The notes below the pieces were generated by a model, which was not told the origin of the DNA, did not search any database, and saw nothing but the letters and a program-made list of their open reading frames with translations. The position numbers were made by a program, and so were the translations under genes. This document shows positions 6,270-11,802 of a DNA stretch of 11,802 nt, in pieces. The DNA is taken from assembly GCA_003662985.1 (NCBI GenBank), contig QMZD01000020.1, positions 1-11,802 of the forward strand, given 5' to 3'. Position 1 is the first letter of the stretch, and every line of letters begins with the position of its first letter. This stretch comes from Archaeoglobales archaeon (lineage in GTDB: Archaea > Halobacteriota > Archaeoglobi > Archaeoglobales > Archaeoglobaceae).

Positions 6270-7592
6270 GTGAAGGGAGAATATTGGGATCCTGAAATTG
6301 AAAAAATGCGTAGAGATGAGCTAGAAAAACTCCAGCTTAAAAAGCTAAAATGGCAAGTAGAGAGAGTATACAACAACTCTGAATTTTACAGGAAAAGATT
6401 CAAAGAAGCAGGAGTTACACCCGACGATATAAAGAAGCTTGATGATATCTCTAGATTACCTGTCCTAACGAAAGCTGATCTGAGAAAAGAGCAGACAGAA
6501 TTTCCTCCATTTGGTAGGTATGCTGTGGCTCCAAAATCTGAATGGAAAGAACTCCACCCATCCACTGGTACGACTGGAATTCCGGTAAATACTATCTGGT
6601 CGTTCAATGATACTTATACCATAACCGATCATACAGCTAGAATCATGTGGGGATTTGGAATGAGAAAAGAAGATATAGTACAAAATGGTTTCAGCTACGG
6701 TTTATGGGTTGCTGGATTGGCTGTCCATTACGCATGCGAAAAAATCGGCTCATTCGTTATCCCCATCGGTGCAACATCCTCGGAAAGGCAGATATATTTT
6801 CTGCAAAATGCTGGTTCAACGGTTTTGCTTGCTACCCCATCATTTGGCTTATACATAGCTGAAAAACTAAGAGAGAAAGATATCAACCCTGAAAAGCTTG
6901 CTCTAAGGATTGGATCTTTTGGAGGAGAAGCTGGAACTGAGAATCCTGCCACAAGAAGGAGGTTAGAGGAAGGATTGGGAATTGACGCTTATGATATCTA
7001 TGGATTGGCTGAGATCGGTCCAACCTTTGCAGCAGAATGCAAAGAAAAAGCAGGGCTCCATTTTGTTGAAGACCATTACTTGCTGGAAGTTTTAGACCCG
7101 AAAACTAAAGAGCCATTAAGCCCAGGAGAGAAAGGTGTCCTTGTTATAACGCATTTGAGCAGGGAAGCAACTCCAATGATAAGGTACTGGACAAATGACA
7201 TTGTAAAATTAGAAAATGAAAAGTGTGGATGTGGAAGAACACATATGAGGGCTGTTGGTGGGATACTCGGAAGAGCAGATGATATGATTGTATATAAAGG
7301 GGAAAATATCTATCCAACCCAAGTGGAAGAAGTGGTGAGGTCTTTTAAGGAGTTAAGCAACGAGTACAAAATAGTAGTCACAAAAGATAGAAAAACAGGA
7401 ATTGTAAAAGATGTGAAAGCTATTGTTGAGGTCATAAGCGACAAATACGATACTCAACATCTAAAGGCCGAGGTTGCAAAAGCTTTGCGGGATGCTTTAA
7501 TGGTAAGAGTTGATGTAAGCGTTTTACCACCTAACTCTTTGGAGAGAACAGAGTTCAAGGCCAAAAGAGTGGAATTTGTAGAAGGGGGGTGA
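6270..7592 (+). CDS. Phenylacetate-CoA ligase-like AMP-forming acyl-CoA ligase (second copy)
   Basis: A paralogue of the ligase at 338, roughly half identical by eye along its length, expected to form an acyl-CoA thioester via an acyl-AMP. It has 440 aa and starts at GTG, placed by GGGGGTGAT (6256-6264) five bases upstream. Motifs: P-loop STGTTG (98-103) followed by the usual IP; YGLAE (244-248); TND (308-310), where PaaK proteins often have TRD; GRADDM (334-339); and K430 in EFKAKR as the probable catalytic lysine. The putative zinc ligands C257, H264, C319 and C321 are kept. Immediate linkage to the transporter genes suggests it activates the imported acid. The P-loop flank and C-terminal end fit PaaK better than the first copy does. 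Substrate unknown. Confidence 0.88.
   Translation: MKGEYWDPEIEKMRRDELEKLQLKKLKWQVERVYNNSEFYRKRFKEAGVTPDDIKKLDDISRLPVLTKADLRKEQTEFPPFGRYAVAPKSEWKELHPSTGTTGIPVNTIWSFNDTYTITDHTARIMWGFGMRKEDIVQNGFSYGLWVAGLAVHYACEKIGSFVIPIGATSSERQIYFLQNAGSTVLLATPSFGLYIAEKLREKDINPEKLALRIGSFGGEAGTENPATRRRLEEGLGIDAYDIYGLAEIGPTFAAECKEKAGLHFVEDHYLLEVLDPKTKEPLSPGEKGVLVITHLSREATPMIRYWTNDIVKLENEKCGCGRTHMRAVGGILGRADDMIVYKGENIYPTQVEEVVRSFKELSNEYKIVVTKDRKTGIVKDVKAIVEVISDKYDTQHLKAEVAKALRDALMVRVDVSVLPPNSLERTEFKAKRVEFVEGG
7584..7592 (+). promoter_or_regulatory. Ribosome binding site for the luciferase-like oxidoreductase gene
   Basis: GGGGGGTGA overlaps the stop codon of the second ligase gene. Its GGTG core (7588-7591) is seven bases before CTG at 7599, but 25 bases before the first ordinary start codon, TTG at 7617. 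It therefore points to an unusual start upstream of 7617. Confidence 0.5.
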
Positions 7593-7598
7593 AAATTC

Positions 7599-8639
7599 CT
7601 GATAAAATTTGGAAACTTGCTTCCAATTCCTGCAGCTCCTGTTGATGGTCTAATAAAAATTGCTCAGAGATCTGAAAAAGCTGGATTTGATTCTATATGG
7701 GTCGCAGATCACTTACTAATGATTCCAACAGGGATTGTGCCTGAGGCTTTCACTCTTTTAAGTGCGATTACAATGGTTACAGAAAAAGTTCAAGTTGGCA
7801 CATGCGTCTCCGACCCTCACAGGAGGCACCCGGCAGTATTCGCACAAATTGTAGCAACTCTTGATCAGATATGCAAGGGTAGAGTGATCGTTGGACTAGG
7901 GCCTGGAGAGGCGATGAATCTTGAACAGTTCGGTATACCATGGGACAAACCCGTTGCAAGAATGATAGAGTTCGTTGAGATTCTCAGAGAATTATGGAAC
8001 GGCAATAAACTCACATATCATGGAAAGTTTTGGAGATTGCATGATGCGTTGCTTCAAATAAAACCTGCCAGAAGAGTCCCAATTTATTTTGGAGCCAATG
8101 GACCTAGAACAAGAGAACTAACGGCAAAGCTCGCTGATGGTTGGCTACCTACTCCAAGAACGCCCCAACTTTACGAAAAACATCTGAATGAGATCAGGAA
8201 ATCTGCTGAAAAAATAAATAAATCTTTTGAAGATTTAGATCCTGCATTATATGTATACACAGCAGTAAGTGAAAAGTATGAAGATGCTTTTCGACAACTC
8301 AAAAAAATAAAGCCACAAATTGCATTTTTCCCTAAAGTTATCGAAGAGGCGGGATACGAAGTAGAAATCCCAGAACACCTTGGAGAGAATTTATACTCAG
8401 AAATAGTCCTCAGCAACGAAGGACTGAAAAAATATGAGGAGTTTGAGAAATATATCCCTGATGAAGTTGTCGAGGACTTTTCCATTGTTGGAACTCCCGA
8501 AGAGTGCATTTCGAGAGTAGAAGAATTCATAAAAGCTGGAGTGAGACACTTTATTCTCATAAATATGGGTCCCGATCCGAGATACGTCTTAGACGTCTAT
8601 TCTAAAAAAATAATCCCTAATTTCCACGAAATTCATTGA
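7599..8639 (+). CDS. Luciferase-like (LLM class) oxidoreductase, probably F420-dependent
   Basis: A TIM-barrel enzyme of the bacterial luciferase-like family (Pfam Luciferase-like monooxygenase), closest by eye to the F420-dependent branch containing Mer and F420-dependent glucose-6-phosphate dehydrogenase. Markers (numbered from CTG 7599, 346 aa): WVADH (34-38), VGTCVSDPHRRHPAVFAQ (66-83) and GLGPGEAMNLEQFG (99-112); the GEAMN segment is typical of F420 users. F420 rather than FMN is inferred from these motifs and the archaeal host. The likely job is hydride transfer on an intermediate of the acid imported and activated by its neighbours. The first ordinary start, TTG at 7617, would cut away the first beta strand (IKFGNLLP); the codons before it read L-I-K-F-G-N, the common opening of the family (MIKFG), so CTG 7599 is preferred, with ATA 7602 as another possibility. 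Automatic annotation may call it methylenetetrahydromethanopterin reductase; nothing around it supports that role. Confidence 0.82.
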   Translation: MIKFGNLLPIPAAPVDGLIKIAQRSEKAGFDSIWVADHLLMIPTGIVPEAFTLLSAITMVTEKVQVGTCVSDPHRRHPAVFAQIVATLDQICKGRVIVGLGPGEAMNLEQFGIPWDKPVARMIEFVEILRELWNGNKLTYHGKFWRLHDALLQIKPARRVPIYFGANGPRTRELTAKLADGWLPTPRTPQLYEKHLNEIRKSAEKINKSFEDLDPALYVYTAVSEKYEDAFRQLKKIKPQIAFFPKVIEEAGYEVEIPEHLGENLYSEIVLSNEGLKKYEEFEKYIPDEVVEDFSIVGTPEECISRVEEFIKAGVRHFILINMGPDPRYVLDVYSKKIIPNFHEIH

Positions 8640-8687
8640 AATACTCTTGTGGGTAGGATATTTCGCTAGGAAGTTTTAGGTGGAAAA

Positions 8688-9080
8688 ATGAGGATATTGG
8701 TCCCAGTAGGAGATAGACATTTGGGCTTTAAAGCCTTGGAAGTTGCGATAGAAGAGGCCAAGTTGAGAGGATGGAATTTAATTATTGTTAATTCTCTCTA
8801 TGGCGGGAGCAAAACAAAAACTGAACAGATAAAGAGGGCTGAAAAACTGCTAGATGAGGCGGTAAAACTAGCAAGGGAGAACGATGTTGATGTGGAGAAG
8901 ATTCTTTCTGTACGAGGTAAAGAACCTGGAGAAGACATTGTAGAGCTCGCAGATGAATTAAGGGCTCATTTGATAGTAATGGGGTGTGGTATCATTAGAG
9001 AGCAATTTGAGATGGAATTAATGGAGACTACGCAATACGTCATACTCCATGCTTCTCAGCCAATATTACTCGTAAAATAG
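8688..9080 (+). CDS. Universal stress protein (UspA) family protein with a degenerate ATP site
   Basis: A small cytoplasmic alpha/beta protein of 130 aa, a single Usp domain. The first strand ILVPVGDRHLG and the final strand QPILLVK are typical of the family. The nucleotide-binding signature after strand 4 (G-2x-G-9x-G-S/T) is not present: MGCGIIREQF is followed by acidic and hydrophobic residues (104-120) without the needed glycines. The protein is therefore probably of the non-ATP-binding type. AGGTGG at 8678-8683 precedes the ATG. It lies 48 bp after the oxidoreductase gene and 31 bp before the dehydratase gene. Its role among catabolic genes is unclear. Confidence 0.8.
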   Translation: MRILVPVGDRHLGFKALEVAIEEAKLRGWNLIIVNSLYGGSKTKTEQIKRAEKLLDEAVKLARENDVDVEKILSVRGKEPGEDIVELADELRAHLIVMGCGIIREQFEMELMETTQYVILHASQPILLVK

Positions 9081-9096
9081 TTTTAATCTATTAAAA
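9081..9096. promoter_or_regulatory. Inverted repeat just before the dehydratase ribosome binding site
   Basis: TTTTAAT (9081-9087), CT, ATTAAAA (9090-9096) form a perfect 7-bp inverted repeat starting right after the Usp stop codon and ending one base before AGGAGGT (9098-9104). The 7-mer AAAATAG also occurs directly repeated at 9074-9080 and 9093-9099. It could be an operator or a weak RNA hairpin; as a terminator it is poor, having no following T-run. Confidence 0.3.
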
Positions 9097-9111
9097 TAGG
9101 AGGTAGAGAGA

Positions 9112-10641
9112 ATGATGGATGGAAAGGCATACATCGAGAGTTTAAAAAAATATAAGCCTTTAATATATTTTCTAGGCAAGAAAATCGAGAGCGTTGTGGA
9201 TGAACCGATGTTCAGGCCACATATACACGCAGCAGCAATGACCTATGAGCTTGCACATGACCCCAGGTATGAGGACGTAATGACGGCAACTTCTCACTTA
9301 ACTGGAGAGAGGATCAACAGATTTACACACATCCACCAAAGCGTTGATGACCTAGTAAAGAAAGTTAGAATGATGAGGTTGCTAGGACAGAAAACGGGCA
9401 CATGCTTTCAGAGATGCGTCGGATTTGATGCTTTGAATGCTTTGTATATCACAACATATGACATAGACAAAAAACATGGCACAGAGTATCACAAAAGATT
9501 TGTGGAATACCTTAGGGATGTTCAGAAAAACGATTTGATGTGTGTTGGAGCAATGACTGATGTAAAGGGAGACCGAGGTCTTAGGCCACACCAGCAAAAG
9601 GATGGGGATCTATATGTACATGTGGTGGAAAAAAGAGAAGACGGAATAGTGGTGAGGGGAGCAAAGGCCCATATGACAGGAGCTATAAACTCGCATGAAG
9701 TCGTTGTAATGCCAACTAGGGCAATGGGGCCTGAAGATAAGGACTATGCAGTCTCATTTGCTGTACCAATAGATGCTGAAGGGCTAGTAAATATTTTTGT
9801 AAGACAGACAAATGACACAAGAAGACTTGACGGAGACATAGACTGTGGAAATGCAAAATACGGAATAGTTGGTGGAGAGACCTTGATGATTTTCAATGAT
9901 GTCTTTGTGCCTTGGGAGAGGGTATTCATGTGTGGAGAATACAATTTTGCTTACGAACTTGTTGAGACTTTTGCAACTTTCCACAGACAGAACTATGGCG
10001 GTTGTAAAGTTGGAGTTGCTGATGTCTTAATTGGTGGAGCAGCAACTCTTGCGGAATATAACGGGGTTCCAAAGGCATCGCATATAATCGATAAACTTAC
10101 AGAGATGATTCACATGGCAGAGACATGCTGGTGCTGTTCTTTAGCATGTTCAAACGAAGGTTATAAAACACCCTCTGGCGCTTACGTGCCAAATCCGTTG
10201 CTCGCAAATGTGACAAAGCTTAACGTGACCAGATTTCCATACGAGTGGTCAAGGCTCGCTCAAGATATTGCTGGCGGTTTTGTCATCACAACACCTTCCG
10301 AGAGAGACTACAAGAATCCTGAGACAAGGGAGCTGGTTGAAAAATACATGAAAGGATTGTTCGATATTCCAACCGAGCACAGGCTGAGAATGTTTAGGCT
10401 TGTCGAGAATTTGGCTGTTGGAGCTCAACTGCCCGAATCAATGCACGGAGCAGGCTCGCCAGCTGCACAGAAGATAATGATATGGAGAAGAGGTGCGATA
10501 GACATGAAAAAAGAATTAGCCAAGGTTATAGCAGGAATAAAACCAGATGAGAACTTCAAAAAGATCACTGGCAAGATTGAGGAGGAATTTTTCAAAGAAA
10601 TCGTAGAAAAAGCGAGGAGGGAATGGTATGGGGAAAGATAA
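9112..10641 (+). CDS. 4-hydroxybutyryl-CoA dehydratase-type [4Fe-4S]/FAD enzyme
   Basis: A member of the HpaB / 4-hydroxybutyryl-CoA dehydratase family: N-terminal part about residues 5-275 (HpaB_N), C-terminal part about 283-485 (HpaB). The studied dehydratase, AbfD of Clostridium aminobutyricum, holds its [4Fe-4S] cluster with Cys99, Cys103, His292 and Cys299. Here C98, C102, H291 and C298 sit at the same spacings with an offset of one, and Q100, T189, E256, Y295 and K299 fall where AbfD has Q101, T190, E257, Y296 and K300. HpaB monooxygenases lack this cysteine set, so a radical dehydratase/isomerase acting on a hydroxyacyl-CoA is much more likely than a hydroxylase. AbfD has 490 aa, this protein 509; the extra is mainly at the C-terminus. 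I could not place an equivalent of AbfD Glu455 without an alignment. The ATG follows AGGAGGT by seven bases. The downstream gene overlaps by 14 bp. The true substrate may differ from 4-hydroxybutyryl-CoA. Confidence 0.9.
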   Translation: MMDGKAYIESLKKYKPLIYFLGKKIESVVDEPMFRPHIHAAAMTYELAHDPRYEDVMTATSHLTGERINRFTHIHQSVDDLVKKVRMMRLLGQKTGTCFQRCVGFDALNALYITTYDIDKKHGTEYHKRFVEYLRDVQKNDLMCVGAMTDVKGDRGLRPHQQKDGDLYVHVVEKREDGIVVRGAKAHMTGAINSHEVVVMPTRAMGPEDKDYAVSFAVPIDAEGLVNIFVRQTNDTRRLDGDIDCGNAKYGIVGGETLMIFNDVFVPWERVFMCGEYNFAYELVETFATFHRQNYGGCKVGVADVLIGGAATLAEYNGVPKASHIIDKLTEMIHMAETCWCCSLACSNEGYKTPSGAYVPNPLLANVTKLNVTRFPYEWSRLAQDIAGGFVITTPSERDYKNPETRELVEKYMKGLFDIPTEHRLRMFRLVENLAVGAQLPESMHGAGSPAAQKIMIWRRGAIDMKKELAKVIAGIKPDENFKKITGKIEEEFFKEIVEKARREWYGER

Positions 10642-11128
10642 GGGTGAAAAAGCATACGAATTAGCGTTCAAATACGAGGTAGAGTACGGAGGGTGTGCTC
10701 AAACAACACTTGCTGCTATTTTTGATGTTTTGAAAGTGGACGCTGAAGATGCATTTAAATCAGCAACTGGACTTGGAGGGGGAATTGGAGTCCTAGGTGA
10801 TGGTACATGTGGAGCGGTAGTAGGAGGGGTAATGGCTATTGGTTACTTTTTTGGTAGAGACAAAAGGAATTTTGCAGATCCAGAAAGAAAGAGGTTTGAG
10901 GTATATAGACTGGCAAGAGAATTTTATTTAGCATTTAAGGAGAAATTAGGCACAGCAAGATGTCATGACATACAAAGAAAGCTTATGGGCAGAACTTTTG
11001 ATCTATTGGATCCGAAAGATTGGGAAGAATTCTTGAAATTAGGCGGCCATACAGATAAATGTCCTTCCGTGACCGGTACAGCTGCAAAACTAGCAGTAGA
11101 GCTAATTCTTCAAAATTTGGAGAGATGA
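10628..11128 (+). CDS. C_GCAxxG_C_C family cysteine-rich protein
   Basis: A 166-aa protein matching the C_GCAxxG_C_C family (TIGR01909), named for its conserved cysteines. Visible: GGCAQTTLAAI with C23, GLGGGIGVLGDGTCGAVVGG with C61, RCHDI with C112, and KCPSVTGTAA with C145. The four cysteines suggest metal or Fe-S binding or a redox role; the family has no firm function that I know of. The glycine-rich segment 48-72 could be membrane-associated but reads more like a soluble fold. The ATG is set by GAGGAGGGA (10614-10622) and lies inside the dehydratase gene, overlapping it by 14 bp, so translation is coupled. The next gene overlaps by 4 bp. Partnership with the dehydratase, for example in cluster insertion or reductive activation, is an inference from this arrangement. 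Confidence 0.82.
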   Translation: MGKDKGEKAYELAFKYEVEYGGCAQTTLAAIFDVLKVDAEDAFKSATGLGGGIGVLGDGTCGAVVGGVMAIGYFFGRDKRNFADPERKRFEVYRLAREFYLAFKEKLGTARCHDIQRKLMGRTFDLLDPKDWEEFLKLGGHTDKCPSVTGTAAKLAVELILQNLER

Positions 11129-11400
11129 GAATTGGAATAAAATACTGCGGTGGCTGTAATCCCACTTATGAAAGGGAAAAAATAGAGGAAATAATCAGAA
11201 AAAACTTCACCAGCGCTGAAATAGTGTATACTTCTAATTTAACGGATGTTGATGTGCTTGTACTCATTAGCGGTTGCAAACATGCATGTGCAATTGAGTC
11301 AATTGATGAAAACGATGTGCAAAAAATAGTCTCTTTCGATGAACCAAGAAATGAATGGGAGATAACCAAGGAAATAAAATTAGCCCTGAAAAACAAATAA
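11125..11400 (+). CDS. Small CxxC/CxxxC protein of unknown function
   Basis: A 91-aa protein beginning MRIGIKYCGGCNPTYER. The ATG (11125) overlaps the preceding stop in an ATGA arrangement, and the protein reads sensibly from there; an in-frame upstream ATG at 11059 would add 22 residues that are only the shadow of the neighbouring gene. C8 and C11 form a CxxC and C51 and C55 a CxxxC (SGCKHACA), enough for one metal or Fe-S site or a dithiol pair. The pattern of alternating strands and helices (KIEEIIRKNF, then VDVLVLISG) suggests a small alpha/beta fold like a thioredoxin or a flavodoxin-type half. I do not recognise a characterised family, though CGGCNP-starting small proteins occur in other anaerobes. 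It is the last gene of the plus-strand series. Confidence 0.75.
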   Translation: MRIGIKYCGGCNPTYEREKIEEIIRKNFTSAEIVYTSNLTDVDVLVLISGCKHACAIESIDENDVQKIVSFDEPRNEWEITKEIKLALKNK

Positions 11401-11445
11401 AATGGATAGACAATTACTTTTATAAAAACAAGTTAGATAGAGATT

Positions 11446-11457
11446 TCTAGATCTAGA
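11446..11457. repeat. 12-bp perfect palindrome TCTAGATCTAGA in the convergent gap
   Basis: The gap between the convergent genes (11401-11483) contains this self-complementary 12-mer, flanked by the imperfectly centred pair GTTAGA (11432-11437) and TCTAAC (11460-11465). Several TAGA/TCTA repeats allow alternative short hairpins. It may be part of a bidirectional terminator or a protein site; no long T-run follows directly on the plus strand. Confidence 0.4.
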
Positions 11458-11460
11458 CTT

Positions 11461-11483
11461 CTAACAAAAAGAAAATTAAATAA
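11461..11483 (-). terminator. T-rich terminator-like tract downstream of the minus-strand dehydratase
   Basis: Read on the minus strand, the bases directly after the stop at 11484-11486 are T-rich, including TTTTCTTTTT (complement of 11466-11475 region). Archaeal transcription commonly ends at such oligo-T tracts. The assignment rests on composition and position only. Confidence 0.4.
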
Positions 11484-11802
11484 TTAAAGGCTAAGAACCT
11501 CCTTCACCGCTTCCTCCTTTTCTGCAAGATCTGCCAAGTATTGGAGAAATATTATCGCCGCTGTTGGTGAGCCACCACCGTGGATAGCTCCAAGCAGGTG
11601 AGAACTCGTTGCCCAGAACTCTATGAATTTTATTATTTTAAGTCTTTGTTCTGTAGTAAAGTTCTCACTCCCCCTCAGATACTTTTCGACGAGCTTTCCT
11701 ATCTCAGGATTCTTCAGATCGAACTCAGATGGGGCTGTAACGGGGATCCCTCCTGCAATGTCGGCGAGGTGCATTATAACTTTATTAAAGCCTTCTACTC
11801 CA
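11484..11802 (-). CDS. Second 4-hydroxybutyryl-CoA dehydratase family protein, C-terminal part only
   Basis: The reading frame is open from the right edge to TAA at 11484-11486 and gives about 105 C-terminal residues; the ATG at 11774 is internal, because codons before it (reading GVEGFNKVI) continue the frame. It aligns without gaps to residues about 385-453 of the dehydratase at 9112: shared blocks include DIAGG, PSE-D-KNPE, LVEKY, the HG-GSP turn, and about 45-50% identity by eye over some 70 residues. It ends soon after the region equivalent to residue 475, so it lacks the longer tail of the plus-strand copy. The part with the cluster ligands lies outside the window, so whether it is an active dehydratase cannot be judged here. 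It points towards the plus-strand operon and is transcribed separately. Confidence 0.82.
   Translation of the reverse strand, partial: GVEGFNKVIMHLADIAGGIPVTAPSEFDLKNPEIGKLVEKYLRGSENFTTEQRLKIIKFIEFWATSSHLLGAIHGGGSPTAAIIFLQYLADLAEKEEAVKEVLSL

Noticed and set aside
8171..8560. 129-codon minus-strand open frame inside the oxidoreductase gene
   Set aside because: It lies wholly antisense to a clear conserved gene, is rich in Ser/Phe as antisense frames usually are, and shows no family resemblance.
7617..8639. Luciferase-like gene starting at TTG 7617
   Set aside because: It would lose the first beta strand of the barrel and has no ribosome binding site at a fitting distance; the strong site lies 25 bases upstream.
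7599..8639. Calling the oxidoreductase a true methylenetetrahydromethanopterin reductase (Mer)
   Set aside because: Only superfamily-level motifs are visible and the neighbours concern acid uptake and CoA esters, not C1 metabolism.
9112..10641. Calling the dehydratase a 4-hydroxyphenylacetate 3-monooxygenase
   Set aside because: The protein keeps the Cys/Cys/His/Cys cluster ligands of 4-hydroxybutyryl-CoA dehydratase, which the oxygen-using monooxygenases lack.
11059..11124. N-terminal extension of the 91-aa cysteine protein from ATG 11059
   Set aside because: The added residues overlap the conserved C-terminal end of the C_GCAxxG_C_C gene in another frame and look random; the ATGA overlap at 11125 is typical of coupled genes.
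1..11802. CRISPR array, insertion sequence, tRNA or rRNA
   Set aside because: No regularly spaced repeats, transposase motifs, terminal inverted repeats or tRNA/rRNA-like sequences were found on reading the window.

Overview
The window looks like archaeal chromosome, probably from an Archaeoglobales-type euryarchaeon. The sequence is AT-rich, arginine is mostly AGA/AGG and isoleucine often ATA. Ribosome binding sites are of the GGTGA type, TATA-like boxes precede the promoters, and one gene encodes a probable F420-dependent enzyme. The genus is an inference and no marker gene here settles it.

Layout: positions 1-68 may hold the edge of a minus-strand gene. About 270 bp of very AT-rich non-coding DNA follows, with repeats and a candidate operator/promoter. 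A long plus-strand series then runs to 11400: a phenylacetate-CoA-ligase-like enzyme (338-1645); a complete branched-chain-amino-acid-type (HAAT/Liv) ABC importer with Tat-signal binding protein (1716-3062), two permeases (3070-3927, 3917-4822) and two ATPases (4828-5541, 5538-6254); a second PaaK-like ligase (6270-7592); a luciferase-like, probably F420-dependent oxidoreductase (7599-8639); a UspA-fold protein (8688-9080); a 4-hydroxybutyryl-CoA dehydratase-type [4Fe-4S]/FAD enzyme (9112-10641); and two small cysteine-rich proteins overlapping each other and the dehydratase (10628-11128, 11125-11400). On the minus strand at the right edge is the C-terminal end of a second dehydratase homologue (11484-11802, running off the window).

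Together the genes read as a catabolic cassette for an unidentified carboxylic acid: uptake by the Liv-type transporter, AMP-forming activation to the CoA thioester by one or both PaaK-like ligases, an F420-linked redox step, and a radical-type dehydration of a hydroxyacyl-CoA. The two cysteine-rich proteins are translationally coupled to the dehydratase and may serve its metal cluster or redox state. The substrate could be aromatic, branched-chain or a hydroxy acid; the sequence does not decide. Most genes are separated by less than 50 bp or overlap. The one clear extra promoter lies before the binding-protein gene.
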